Assembly (NCBI RefSeq): GCF_000018865.1
Contig: NC_010175.1
Coordinates: 4,774,001 to 4,838,000 of the forward strand
Length of the DNA stretch: 64,000 nucleotides
From: Chloroflexus aurantiacus J-10-fl
GTDB lineage: Bacteria; Chloroflexota; Chloroflexia; Chloroflexales; Chloroflexaceae
Direction: 5' to 3'
The notes beneath the pieces are model-generated. The model was given only the letters and a program-made list of their open reading frames with translations. It did not search any database and was not told the origin of the DNA. This document shows, piece by piece, positions 52,945-61,699 of this stretch (positions within the stretch are counted from its first letter, which is position 1; each line of letters begins with the position of its first letter). Both the position numbers and the translations under genes were made by a program.

Positions 52945-53634
52945 ATGATCTCACTACGAATCCACGAACAACCGATCCACGATCAACCACGAGAGCGGCT
53001 GGCCCGCCAGGGGGCAGGAGCGTTGAGCGACGCCGAATTACTGGCTATCCTGTTGCGGGTTGGCACCAACGGTACCAACGTCTTACAACTGGCGCAACAA
53101 CTGCTTGCAGAAAGTGGTGGGCTGCAAGGACTACAGCGCCTGGACTTTCAAGAGCTTTGTCGGCTGCATGGGATGGGGGTGAGTAAAGCGGCCAGCGTCA
53201 AAGCCGCGCTTGAGATCGGGCGTCGTCTGGCCAGAAGCGCTATCGAGGAGCGGTTTCCCATCCGCTCACCGGCTGATGTGGCGACACTGCTGTTAGTCGA
53301 AATGAGTCATCTCGATCAGGAGCATCTGCGCACGATCTTACTCGACACCAAAAATCGGGTGCAGCAGATCACCACGGTATATATTGGCAGCCTCAACTCG
53401 GCAAATGTGCGCGTCGGCGAGGTGTTCAAAGAGGCGGTGCGGCGTAACAGCGCTGCTATCATCGTTGTCCATAACCATCCATCGGGCGAACCGACACCGT
53501 CTATGGAAGATATCGAGATCACCAGGCAACTAGTTTCCGCTGGTCGTCTGCTGGATATTGAGGTGGTCGATCACCTGATTATCGGCAATGGCCGCTACGT
53601 CAGTTTGCGCGAACGAGGTCTGGGGTTCGAGTAG
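52945..53634 (+). CDS. radC: RadC-family JAB1/MPN protein
   Basis: 229 residues. N-terminal helix-hairpin-helix-like part ([39 protein letters not shown] and [22 protein letters not shown]), then the JAMM metalloprotease-like domain with [20 protein letters not shown]. The metal-binding HxH...S..D pattern is intact. The true role of RadC is unsettled; it is often called a DNA-repair protein. Start at 52945 has GCGAGGG upstream. Convergent with prs. Confidence 0.93.
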   Translation: MISLRIHEQPIHDQPRERLARQGAGALSDAELLAILLRVGTNGTNVLQLAQQLLAESGGLQGLQRLDFQELCRLHGMGVSKAASVKAALEIGRRLARSAIEERFPIRSPADVATLLLVEMSHLDQEHLRTILLDTKNRVQQITTVYIGSLNSANVRVGEVFKEAVRRNSAAIIVVHNHPSGEPTPSMEDIEITRQLVSAGRLLDIEVVDHLIIGNGRYVSLRERGLGFE

Positions 53635-53640
53635 GCACAG

Positions 53641-53671
53641 GGGTGCGACACCGGTATATGAGGTCGCACCC
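53641..53671. terminator. Hairpin between convergent radC and prs
   Basis: GGGTGCGAC and GTCGCACCC arms (9 bp) with a 13-base loop, one extra G allowing a longer stem with a bulge. Likely shared by both genes; no T-run. Confidence 0.6.
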
Positions 53672-53677
53672 TGTAAT

Positions 53678-54676
53678 CTAGCTTAATGCTGGATGGCGAC
53701 GATGTTGAAATATCGTATCGACACTCACACCGCTATGGATGCGCTGGATGACTTCAGCAATCAACGTACTGACCGAGAGGATTGTCAGGCCGGGCCAGCG
53801 TCGTTCCGGAGCAACCGGTAATGTATCGGTCACCACAAGCTCGCGGATCGGACTTGCCCGCAGGCGCTCGATAGCATTCCCGGCGAACACCGGGTGGACG
53901 CAGCAGGCATAAATCTCGCTCGCGCCCTCCTTTTCGAGCAACTGCACGACTTCGAGGATCGAGCTACCGGTGGCAATCTCGTCGTCTACAATCAGACAAC
54001 GCTTGCCGCGTACATCACCGATCAGATTCAGAATTTCCGGAACGGTGAGTGAACCGTCTTTCCGATCAAAGTGTTGCAGCCGGCGCTTTTCAGCAATCGC
54101 CAGCGGCGCATTCAGGGCTTCGGCGAAGTTGCGGGCACGTTTGGCAAAGCCAACATCGGGCGAGACGACAATCAGATCGTTCCAGCCCTTATCGGCAAAA
54201 TAGCGCACCAGCAGATTCATGGCTGTCAGTTCATCCATCGGGATCGAGAAAAAGCCCTGAATCTGCCCGGCGTGCAGGTCAATCGTCATCACCTGATGCG
54301 CGCCGGCAACCTGGATCATATCGGCCAGCAAGCGGGCGGTAATCGGTACACGGGGCTGGTCTTTCTTATCAGTACGCCCGTAAGCGTAATAAGGAATGAC
54401 AGCGGTAATCCGCCCGGCAGAGGCACGCTTACAGGCATCGAGTAAAATCAGCAATTCCATAATCCGATCACTGAGATCGGGCATTGACAGTGATTGAATA
54501 ACGAAGACATCCTTTTCACGTACACTTTCATTAAGCCTGACAAAGATATTCTCATTGCTAAACTTCACAATGGTAACATCACCCAGCGGAACGCCGAGGC
54601 GCTCACTGATGGCCCTGGCCAGTGGTAGATTACCATTGCCGGCAAAAATCCGCATCTCGTCGAAGCGGCTTCCCAT
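53678..54676 (-). CDS. prs: Ribose-phosphate pyrophosphokinase
   Basis: 332 residues, a little longer than the usual 310-320. Makes PRPP from ribose 5-phosphate and ATP for nucleotide and amino acid synthesis. Motifs: NENIFVRLNESVREKDVFVIQSL, YYAYGRTDKKDQPRVPITARLLADM, MTIDLHAGQIQGFF and the PRPP loop VDDEIATGSS. Start at 54676 with GGAGGAAGG upstream. Last gene of a five-gene minus-strand operon. Confidence 0.96.
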   Translation of the reverse strand: MGSRFDEMRIFAGNGNLPLARAISERLGVPLGDVTIVKFSNENIFVRLNESVREKDVFVIQSLSMPDLSDRIMELLILLDACKRASAGRITAVIPYYAYGRTDKKDQPRVPITARLLADMIQVAGAHQVMTIDLHAGQIQGFFSIPMDELTAMNLLVRYFADKGWNDLIVVSPDVGFAKRARNFAEALNAPLAIAEKRRLQHFDRKDGSLTVPEILNLIGDVRGKRCLIVDDEIATGSSILEVVQLLEKEGASEIYACCVHPVFAGNAIERLRASPIRELVVTDTLPVAPERRWPGLTILSVSTLIAEVIQRIHSGVSVDTIFQHRRHPALS

Positions 54677-54705
54677 TCCTTCCTCCTTAGCCTGCGAGGT
54701 ACCGT

Positions 54706-55176
54706 TCAAACAACGCCTGAGTCGATTGCAAACATCGCCAACAGCTCAGTCCGCGACAACCGCCAGCCTACCGGTAATCCATCAGAAGCCGGCACATCAT
54801 CGTATGCGATATGCAACGCACTCAATCCCGACTGTTGCAGGAGAACTGCCAATGCACGTGCTGGTGAAATGGTCAGCAACCGCGGTGAGCGTGACAGCCC
54901 GGTGCGTTGGGCAAAACCGACAGCAGCGTCGGCGCTAAGAAACGCGAGCAGCAGCCGTGGCCGGGCAGACGGTATTGCATCAGGGCCAGGAGGCGCCGAT
55001 GAACGCTCTGCCGAACCGGCAGAACGATAGACATACAGCGTCTGCACTGGTTGTTGACCATCGGCGATGAGCCGGTGGCGAAACAATTCTAACACATGCG
55101 CAACCTGACTCGATTCGCCACCCACTTGCCGCACGACAGCCGCCAGAATAGCCAGATCGAGTTGTGCTGACGCCAT
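54706..55176 (-). CDS. Small hypothetical protein upstream of prs
   Basis: 156 residues with no family I recognise. Two halves: an N-terminal helical stretch (MASAQLDLAILAAVVRQVGG) and a C-terminal part with PRLLLAFLSADAAVGFAQRTGLSR and SRTELLAMFAIDSG, separated by a Pro/Ser-rich linker near 65-85. Start chosen at 55176 with GGAG upstream; stops 29 bases before prs. It might be a regulatory or structural protein; no evidence for more. Confidence 0.6.
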   Translation of the reverse strand: MASAQLDLAILAAVVRQVGGESSQVAHVLELFRHRLIADGQQPVQTLYVYRSAGSAERSSAPPGPDAIPSARPRLLLAFLSADAAVGFAQRTGLSRSPRLLTISPARALAVLLQQSGLSALHIAYDDVPASDGLPVGWRLSRTELLAMFAIDSGVV

Positions 55177-55204
55177 ACCTGCTCCGTTCCCGCTCGTAGA
55201 GGTA

Positions 55205-56065
55205 TTACGGTACCGGTGTCGGACGAGGTTGCACGGTCTGTGGCCGCGGCTCACCAAAGTAGAGGGCCGAACCCAAGAGACCTAATTGCACCACATAAGG
55301 TGTACCGGCAGCTTCAGGATGCAGCTCAAAGCGGGCACGCTCGAAATACTGGACCCGAAACGCCCGACCATCTGGTTGCACCTCGTCGAATTCAGCGCTG
55401 ATAGGATACCCGAACGACATCAGACCGCCGTTCTCTTCCCAGAACTCCAGGAAGAGACCACCAACACCAAAGCCGGTTTCGGGAAAATAGCGTAAATCTG
55501 GACGCGACTCAAACGGTTCGGGGCGCAAGAAGGTGCGCCCGGCAACGTACTCTACTCCCACCAGGCCAATCTGAAACTCATAGGGCGTACCGGCCAGCTC
55601 AGGCCAGTATTCCACTCTGGCCCGTTCAAACCACTGCACCTCGCGCCCGTTTAACAGCAGCGCGGGGCTGATCGGTAGGCCAAGCCGGCGCAAACCGCCA
55701 AGTTGTTCGTAGGCATCAGCAAAACGTGGGGCAATGTCAACAACGGTAGTTGATGCACTTGATTGGAGAGCAACAGTGGTGGCAAAGGTCGTCGGTTGCA
55801 AAATCAGATCGCGTGGTGTGAGCCGGTTTTGGGCAGAGGATGGACGGCGAACGCCACCAATCCCGGCGATAATCAGTGCCAGAATGATGAACAAGAGCAC
55901 AACCAACGCCACCACCATACCGGTGCGTAACCGATTGTTACGGGCCGGACGCTGCCGCAACGGCCTGGTGGCCGCAGGCTCTGCCGCCGGTGCCGGTGTC
56001 GATGGCGTAGCACTGTTCGGCTCAGTTTTCGTCGTTGGTGGCGGAGGAGAAACAGATTCGCTCAT
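55205..56065 (-). CDS. Membrane-anchored extracytoplasmic protein with WFERAR/YFERAR repeats
   Basis: 286 residues. A Pro/Thr/Ala-rich cytoplasmic start, one helix (about 50-70), then two related repeats outside: each has a GLPIS or GYPIS stretch, a W/Y-F-E-R-A-R motif and GTPYxxQxGLLG. The two units (about 115-175 and 195-262) differ by changes such as WFERARVEYWPELAGTPYEFQIGLVG versus YFERARFELHPEAAGTPYVVQLGLLG. I recall this build as common in secreted Chloroflexota proteins. Role unknown. Start has GAGGTGT upstream. It sits between hit and the small protein in the prs operon. Confidence 0.7.
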   Translation of the reverse strand: MSESVSPPPPTTKTEPNSATPSTPAPAAEPAATRPLRQRPARNNRLRTGMVVALVVLLFIILALIIAGIGGVRRPSSAQNRLTPRDLILQPTTFATTVALQSSASTTVVDIAPRFADAYEQLGGLRRLGLPISPALLLNGREVQWFERARVEYWPELAGTPYEFQIGLVGVEYVAGRTFLRPEPFESRPDLRYFPETGFGVGGLFLEFWEENGGLMSFGYPISAEFDEVQPDGRAFRVQYFERARFELHPEAAGTPYVVQLGLLGSALYFGEPRPQTVQPRPTPVP

Positions 56066-56075
56066 CGGTCACACC

Positions 56076-56483
56076 TCAGATATGAGCGAGTATCTCGTCG
56101 GCAACGGCCCGCAGATCGTCCATACTCATTGTTCCGGGACGCCAAAGCTTGACCGAGCGATCCCCTTCCCAGCGCGGAATAATATGTACGTGATAGTGAA
56201 AAACAACCTGGCCAGCGGCTGCACCGTTGTTTTGAATGACGTTGAAACCATCCGGTTTGAGTGCCTCAACAATTGCTCGTGCAACGCGCTGCGTTGTGAG
56301 AGCTACAGCAGAAACTAACTCAGGAGGTAAGTCGAGGAGACCAGGCAATTCGGGTTTGGCAATCACCAGCGCATGACCGCGTGCTGCTGGATTGATGTCA
56401 AGAAACGAGAGGGTCAGATCATCTTCATACAGCTTGAACGCCGGAATTTCACCGCGGACAATTCGCGTAAAGACCGATGTCAT
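56076..56483 (-). CDS. HIT-family nucleotide hydrolase/transferase
   Basis: 135 residues. Histidine triad HYHVHIIPRW (H96, H98, H100), with SFLDINPAARGHALVIAKPE upstream as in the Hint/HINT branch. It cleaves bonds in adenosine phosphoramidates or dinucleoside polyphosphates by family. The start overlaps the flippase-type gene stop (ATGA), so the two are coupled. Confidence 0.93.
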   Translation of the reverse strand: MTSVFTRIVRGEIPAFKLYEDDLTLSFLDINPAARGHALVIAKPELPGLLDLPPELVSAVALTTQRVARAIVEALKPDGFNVIQNNGAAAGQVVFHYHVHIIPRWEGDRSVKLWRPGTMSMDDLRAVADEILAHI

Positions 56484-57511
56484 AGCACCTCCGAAACATC
56501 ACTCAACGAAGTTACATCGTCTTGCACACCTGCTGTGGCCGAACGACGGCTCAGCCAGGCCAGTGCGATCACTCCCAACAATACCCCGAACCACAGTGTA
56601 CAGAACCTGATCACAATCGTTGCCGTCGTTGCGGCACTGGCGCTTAAGCCAACCAGGGCCACCAGTAAACCAACGCTACTTACTTCTGATGCACCCAAAC
56701 CGCCGGGCAGAAATGAGACCAGACCGAAGAGGGTGCTGGCAGCAAAGATAAATGTTGCCTGCAACAGCAACAACCACGAGGGATCGCTACCTACTCCCAT
56801 CAGCACGAAGAAGAAAGCAACACACTCAAAACCCCATGAAACCACGCTGATCAGGGTGGAAACCAGCAGAATGCGCCAATGCAGTAATTGCGCGGTGGTT
56901 GTGTAAATTGTTTCCAGACGAGGGGCCACGCGCTGCCCAAATGGTAAGCAGGCGACGAACCTGATGATCGAGAGCGCCAGCGCCTGACGCTGGACAATCA
57001 CGATCCCGGCAATCGTCAGCAGTACCAGCACGATAAACAGTGGTCGCGCCGGCGGGTAGAGCGTCAGCCCCAATCCCATTAAGAGAAGCATGGCAATGCC
57101 ATCGGTCAGACGCTCGGCCAGAACAATCGGCGCCGACCGGCTGATCGCGGTGCCGTTGCGCTGGCGCAGCAGAAATGACTTCAAGACTTCTCCCATCTTG
57201 CCCGGTGTTACCGACATGACCAGACCGGCAGTAAAAATGAGACCGCTGGTCGAGCGGTCGATATTGCGGTCAAGCTTCAGGTAGCGTAGATAGTAATCCC
57301 ATTTCAGCCAGCGTAGCCAGTAATTGATGATGGTGCCAACCAGGATCAGCGGCAACAGCATCCAATCGAATGACAGCAGATCATTACCGACGGCACGTAG
57401 ATCGCTGAACAGACTGATCACGATCACGACCGCCAGGCCGATGGCGAGCGAGGTGAGAATTGATTTGCGCAGGCTGGTGCGCAGTGAAGTTGCAGGTGCT
57501 TTTTGTTCCAT
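56480..57511 (-). CDS. Flippase-like / lysylphosphatidylglycerol synthase TM-region family membrane protein (second copy)
   Basis: 343 residues with seven to eight helices. MSVTPGKMGEVLKSFLLRQRNGT and VSFLPGGLGASEVSSVGLLVAL match the two conserved Gly/Pro motifs of the UPF0104/LPG_synthase_TM family. Paralogue of 38004-39053. First gene of the prs operon. An extended -10 lies nine bases before the ATG at 57511, so the message is probably leaderless. Substrate unknown. Confidence 0.85.
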   Translation of the reverse strand: MEQKAPATSLRTSLRKSILTSLAIGLAVVIVISLFSDLRAVGNDLLSFDWMLLPLILVGTIINYWLRWLKWDYYLRYLKLDRNIDRSTSGLIFTAGLVMSVTPGKMGEVLKSFLLRQRNGTAISRSAPIVLAERLTDGIAMLLLMGLGLTLYPPARPLFIVLVLLTIAGIVIVQRQALALSIIRFVACLPFGQRVAPRLETIYTTTAQLLHWRILLVSTLISVVSWGFECVAFFFVLMGVGSDPSWLLLLQATFIFAASTLFGLVSFLPGGLGASEVSSVGLLVALVGLSASAATTATIVIRFCTLWFGVLLGVIALAWLSRRSATAGVQDDVTSLSDVSEVL

Positions 57512-57520
57512 AGCGGCTCA

Positions 57521-57529
57521 ATTATAGCA
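57521..57529 (-). promoter_or_regulatory. Extended -10 of the flippase-hit-prs operon (probable leaderless mRNA)
   Basis: Minus strand TGCTATAAT ending nine bases before ATG 57511. Confidence 0.65.
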
Positions 57530-57711
57530 TAGAGGCTATGATGTTCATGTGCTGTTGGCATACCATCGCGCACAAATGGGGTGATTGATCGGGATTCAAT
57601 TACCTGACGGCGGTGGCGAGGATGGCTGCACGCGGGCTGAAAACCCGCGCCACGGTGAGCCTGCACACCCTCAGACCGAGTGCGTTGCCGGGCCACCAGG
57701 TCATCATCGCG

Positions 57712-57717
57712 TATAAT
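57712..57717 (+). promoter_or_regulatory. -10 element of the amino-acid-oxidase-like gene
   Basis: TATAAT 42 bases before the chosen start at 57760. No good -35. Confidence 0.45.
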
Positions 57718-57759
57718 TTTTCATCAGGTTCAGGGAGAAGTACCCCTGCGCAGGAAGCA

Positions 57760-58896
57760 ATGGAGCCACTGATGCACAACGAACCGATTTGGAATGATGG
57801 GACAATTCCCACTTTTCCGGCACTCAACGATGAGATTGCGGTTGACGTATGCGTGATTGGGTTAGGCGGATCGGGGTTAAGCTGTATTTATGAACTGCTG
57901 ACCCTTGGCGTTCGTGTGGCCGGCATTGATGCCTCGACTGTCGGTGGTGGGGCGGCAGGGCGGAACGGTGGATTTTTGCTTGCCGGTCTGGCCGCGTTCT
58001 ATCACAACGCAGTAGCCAAACTTGGTCGCGAGCGGGTGGCTGCTATTTATCGCTTGACAATCAGTGAAATCGAACGAATGGCAGCACTGATGCCGACGAT
58101 TGTGCGCCAGGTGGGGTCGTTGCGTATCGCCGCATCGCCAGAAGAACTTGCCGATTGCACAGCGCAGATGACAGCAATGCGTGCCGATGATCTGCCGGTC
58201 GAAGCGTATCGCGGGCCAGAAGGCGAAGGTCTGCTCATACCAACCGATGGCGCATTCCAGCCGTTACACCGCTGCATCTGGCTGGCCCGGCAGGTCGAGC
58301 GCGGCGGTGCGCTCTTGTTTACGCACACGCCAGCGTTAGACATCAGCGGGACAACGGTTCACTGTTCGCAAGGCACCATCCATGCCCGCCAGGTCATCGT
58401 CGCCGTTGACGGTGGTCTTGAGCGATTACTGCCCGAACTCCGCGCTACCGTGCGCACCACTCGCCTCCAAATGCTGGCGACAGCCCCCGATCCGCATTGC
58501 ACTATTCCCCGGCCCGTGTACACCCGCTGGGGTTACGACTACTGGCAGCAACTTCCCGATGGTCGCATTGCGCTGGGCGGTTGTCGTGACCGCTTTGCGG
58601 AGAGCGAATGGGATGCGCCGCCACAACCCTCACCGGCAGTCCAGTCTGCGCTCGAACAGATACTGCGGGAACGGATCGGTAGCCAGGCAGCGATTGAACG
58701 GCGCTGGGCTGCTCAGGTGGCGTACCGTCGCGATAGCATCCTGCCGATTGCCCGCCAGGTTCGCCCCGGCGTTTGGGCTATCGGTGCCTACAACGGTACC
58801 GGCAACGTGATCGGTGCGATCTGTGGTCGAGCTGTAGCGCATGCCGCTATTCGTGGACAAACGCAGTTGCTGGATTTGTTGGGGATGGATGGCTGA
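57760..58896 (+). CDS. FAD-dependent oxidoreductase, DAO/PuuB-like family
   Basis: 378 residues. FAD-binding VDVCVIGLGGSGLSCIYELLTLGVRVAGIDAS near the N-terminus and GGAAGRNGGFLLAGL, the signature of the DAO/gamma-glutamylputrescine-oxidase group; the C-terminal IGAYNGTGNVIGAICGRAVAHA closes the flavin site. It oxidises an amine or amino acid substrate, not identifiable here. I set the start at the ATG at 57760 (AGGAAG upstream); 57772 also has a GGAG. It stands alone with repeats after it. Confidence 0.85.
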   Translation: MEPLMHNEPIWNDGTIPTFPALNDEIAVDVCVIGLGGSGLSCIYELLTLGVRVAGIDASTVGGGAAGRNGGFLLAGLAAFYHNAVAKLGRERVAAIYRLTISEIERMAALMPTIVRQVGSLRIAASPEELADCTAQMTAMRADDLPVEAYRGPEGEGLLIPTDGAFQPLHRCIWLARQVERGGALLFTHTPALDISGTTVHCSQGTIHARQVIVAVDGGLERLLPELRATVRTTRLQMLATAPDPHCTIPRPVYTRWGYDYWQQLPDGRIALGGCRDRFAESEWDAPPQPSPAVQSALEQILRERIGSQAAIERRWAAQVAYRRDSILPIARQVRPGVWAIGAYNGTGNVIGAICGRAVAHAAIRGQTQLLDLLGMDG

Positions 58897-58906
58897 TCCG
58901 CTCACC

Positions 58907-58935
58907 GGCATGACAGTAGGGGCAGCGCATGCGTC
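58907..58935. repeat. GTAGGGGC...GCCCCTAC palindrome
   Basis: GTAGGGGC and GCCCCTAC arms around an inner CGCATGCG palindrome. Located just after the oxidoreductase gene. Confidence 0.75.
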
Positions 58936-58999
58936 GCCCCTACAACTCTCAAATATGGAAGAATAACTATGCACTGCTGGACGCCAGCGCTGGCATGAT

Positions 59000-59170
59000 T
59001 AATGATCGTGACGAGAACACATGGTAGCGCCGAGACCAGCAGGATCAACGGCCCACCACGCGCCGGATTGTGAGCACGGCTGGTGCGGCAGCATGGCTGC
59101 CGTACTCTAAACGCTGCAACACGCGCATGATGAGCGTTCAAGGCAACCAATCAAACGAGTGATGGCACTG
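59000..59170 (+). repeat. Dispersed ~170-bp palindromic repeat, copy
   Basis: Left end ATGATCGTGACGAG, centre CGCCGGATTGTGAGCACGGC, core CGGCAGCATGGCTGCCG, then ACACGCGCATGATGAGCG. The remaining part of the 58897-59412 gap shows only the two hairpins listed. Confidence 0.85.
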
Positions 59171-59352
59171 GAGATGGTCGTTAGCCATCCTCGCTTACCC
59201 GGCAAGCACCCACTGTCGTGCGCTGGTTCAGGGATGCACTGCGCCGCTAGCAACAGGTACGGCGAGCGGTGTTGGGTGATGAGCGAGCCGGAGGCTCGCG
59301 CTCCCAGGGCACCATGATAAAGTCGGAACCGGCTATCCTCATTGTAGAGCCA

Positions 59353-59384
59353 GGGCCGGGCAGCGAGAGATCGCTACCCGGCCC
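59353..59384 (-). terminator. Hairpin after the repeat-protein gene
   Basis: GGGCCGGG-x-AGCGA - GAGA - TCGCT-x-CCCGGCCC: stems of 8 and 5 bp separated by one mismatch, 4-base loop. Lies just 3' of the minus-strand gene at 59413. No T-run. Confidence 0.6.
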
Positions 59385-59412
59385 AACCGATCAGCAAGCG
59401 CACAAGAGACGT

Positions 59413-60255
59413 TCACCGGGTTACGATTGGTACATAGACCCCAAACTGACGTGCAACGCTCCCGATGAGCGGGACATCACCGGCAATTCCGAATGCAATG
59501 ACCAGATCAGCATCACCGCCATCGCGGGCAGTATCACAGAAGAAACGCTGCACCGAGGGGCGATAGACACACGGCTCATCACGGCCATCACCGTTGAGAT
59601 CGCCGAGTAAAGGGATGTCATTGGCTATTCCAAACGCAATGATCAGCTCGGCATCACCACCGTTGCGGGCAGTATCGCAGAAGAAACGAAGTACCGACGG
59701 GCGATAGACACACGGGTCATCGTGACCATCACCGTCGAGATCACCGAGTAAGGGGATGTCATCAGCAATCCCGAACATGATGATTTGCTCGGCGTCACCA
59801 CCATTACGGGCAGTATCGCAGAAGAAACGCTGCACCGAGGGGCGATAGACACACGGGTCATCACGACCATCACCGTCGAGATCACCGAGTAAGGGGATGT
59901 CATCAGCAATCCCGAACATGATGATTTGCTCGGCGTCACCACCATTACGGGCAGTATCGCAGAAGAAACGCTGCACCGAGGGGCGATAGACACACGGGTC
60001 ATCACGACCATCACCATTTACATCACCAAGCAGGGGCGTATCACCGGCAATTCCGAACACAAGCACAAATTCAGCATCGCCACCACCACGGTTGGTATCA
60101 CAGAAAAAACGGAGAACTGAGGGGCGATAAACACAGGGATCATCACCGGGAAGGACAGCAGACAACGTTGAGGTAGGAGAAGCGGACTGGATCGGAGACG
60201 ACAACCAACCGAACGACAAGAGGAACAGGAGAGACAGGATAAGCCCCGGTTTCAT
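59413..60255 (-). CDS. Secreted protein with five 47-residue FG-GAP/VCBS-like, cysteine-containing repeats
   Basis: 280 residues. Signal peptide about 1-25, then five repeats of 47 residues. Each repeat reads DDPCVYRPSVxRFFCDT...GGDAE...FGIAxDIPLLGDLDGDGR, with slight changes. The GDLDGDGR end is a calcium-binding-like D-x-D-x-D-G loop, and the YRPS...FGxxxDxPLxGD build matches FG-GAP/VCBS-type beta-propeller blades. Unusually, each blade carries two cysteines (P-C-V-Y and F-F-C-D). The protein ends GVYVPIVTR. The DNA repeats (141-base period) are nearly identical, suggesting recent expansion. Start at 60255 has AAAGGAAAA upstream. Function unknown; likely cell-surface. Confidence 0.82.
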   Translation of the reverse strand: MKPGLILSLLFLLSFGWLSSPIQSASPTSTLSAVLPGDDPCVYRPSVLRFFCDTNRGGGDAEFVLVFGIAGDTPLLGDVNGDGRDDPCVYRPSVQRFFCDTARNGGDAEQIIMFGIADDIPLLGDLDGDGRDDPCVYRPSVQRFFCDTARNGGDAEQIIMFGIADDIPLLGDLDGDGHDDPCVYRPSVLRFFCDTARNGGDAELIIAFGIANDIPLLGDLNGDGRDEPCVYRPSVQRFFCDTARDGGDADLVIAFGIAGDVPLIGSVARQFGVYVPIVTR

Positions 60256-60370
60256 GCTTTTCCTTTCTATATGTATAGACGGGAGCACTAACCGAGACAA
60301 AGTATATCTTTCGCGAACTGCCATCGTCAATCGACGGACACATTACTTTTGTACTATTCCGGTGCGAGTG

Positions 60371-60379
60371 TGTTATTAT
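60371..60379 (+). promoter_or_regulatory. Extended -10 promoter of the ABC transporter ATPase gene
   Basis: TGTTATTAT (TG-N-TATTAT), 33 bases before the ATG at 60413; TTGTAC at 60349-60354 is a possible weak -35 at 19 bases. Confidence 0.5.
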
Positions 60380-60412
60380 GCAACAAAGCAAGATAGCAAA
60401 CGAACACGTCAT

Positions 60413-61312
60413 ATGAATGCGATTGAAACCATCGAACTCACCAAACGGTATGGTAAACGGCTTGCCGTTGATCGGCTCAATTTGACCGTCGGCAAAGGGG
60501 AAGTGTTCGGTTTTCTCGGCCCCAACGGTGCCGGCAAGACCACGACCATCGCCATGCTGTTGGGGCTGGTGCGACCGACGAAGGGACAGGCTATCGTGCT
60601 TGGACACGATGTCCAGCGTGAACCGGCGGAGGCGTTGCGCAGGGTGGGGGCAATGATCGAGGCTCCAGCGTTCTATCCCTACCTCAGTGGTGCCGACAAT
60701 CTCCGTGTTCTGGCCCGTGCCGGCGGTATCCCGGCTGAGCGGGTTGGTCAGGTACTGGCAACGGTTGAATTGAGTGACCGTGCCCGTGATAAGGTGGCAA
60801 CCTATTCGCAGGGCATGAAGCAACGGCTGGCGATTGCGGCTGCCATGTTACCCGATCCCGAATTGATCATGCTCGATGAGCCAACCAATGGCCTCGATCC
60901 GGCAGGTACGGTTGAAATTCGCAATCTGATCCGCGAACTGGCCGCCGGTGGTCGCACGATCCTGCTCTGTAGCCATCTGCTGTACGAAGTTGAGCAGCTC
61001 TGTAGCCGGGTAGCCATCTTGAAAGAGGGCAAGTTGATCGCGTCTGGCGATGTGGCAACGTTGCTGCGCCGTGGGCAAGGGGTGCGGCTGCGAGTGCAAG
61101 GCGATCCAGGGCCGGCAGTAAGCCTCTTGCGCACGCTGTCGTGGGTCAATAGCGTAACCGTGCAGGGAGACGCGATCCTGATTGATGCCCCGGCGGATCG
61201 AACAGCAGAGATCAATGCGCTCTTGATCCGGGCCGATATTGTCGTAGCCGAGATCGGGGCCAGTCACAGCTCGCTAGAGGAGTTTTTCTTGACTGTGACT
61301 AAAGCTGAGTAG
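60413..61312 (+). CDS. ABC transporter ATP-binding protein (ABC-2/CcmA type)
   Basis: 299 residues. Walker A GPNGAGKTTT, Q-loop region, signature TYSQGMKQRLAIA, Walker B LIMLDEPTNGLD and the H-loop LLCSHLLYE are complete. The C-terminal 80 residues form the accessory domain common to BcrA/NatA-type exporters. Its probable permease partner starts 387 bases later, with a dispersed repeat inserted between them. Substrate unknown; drug, antibiotic-peptide or sodium export are family options. No clear ribosome site. Confidence 0.9.
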   Translation: MNAIETIELTKRYGKRLAVDRLNLTVGKGEVFGFLGPNGAGKTTTIAMLLGLVRPTKGQAIVLGHDVQREPAEALRRVGAMIEAPAFYPYLSGADNLRVLARAGGIPAERVGQVLATVELSDRARDKVATYSQGMKQRLAIAAAMLPDPELIMLDEPTNGLDPAGTVEIRNLIRELAAGGRTILLCSHLLYEVEQLCSRVAILKEGKLIASGDVATLLRRGQGVRLRVQGDPGPAVSLLRTLSWVNSVTVQGDAILIDAPADRTAEINALLIRADIVVAEIGASHSSLEEFFLTVTKAE

Positions 61313-61339
61313 GGGTGTGATGTCAAATCTCTCATGCAT

Positions 61340-61520
61340 TGACATTATCGCGACGAGTACACTCAGCATCGCCGTGATCGGCATGGTGAACGGCGTGATA
61401 CGCGCCGGATCGTGAGCGCGGCAGGTTGCGGCAGCATGGCTGCCGCACTCCACACGACGCGACAGGCGCATAACGGGTAGGCAAGGCAGGCAAGCCGGCG
61501 AGTGATTGTGATGGTTGCCA
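61340..61520 (+). repeat. Dispersed ~170-bp palindromic repeat, copy between ABC genes
   Basis: ATTATCGCGACGAGTACACTC, CGCCGGATCGTGAGCGCGGC, core CGGCAGCATGGCTGCCG, CACGACGCGACAGGCGCATAACG. It accounts for most of the gap between the ABC ATPase and permease genes; 61521-61699 shows no further feature. Confidence 0.85.
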
Positions 61521-61699
61521 GTGCTGCCGCCGATAATGCAAGTATCCGGCTCGCAGATCATATCGGCAACACGGGAGAATGCCGCTGCAAGCAAGACGTT
61601 GCCCGGACTCAGACAGGGGTTCATCTGTCAGAGAAATTTCACAACGTTACCGACAGGTAGTGACGGGATGAAGATAGATACAGCATTGGGTCATCGCTT

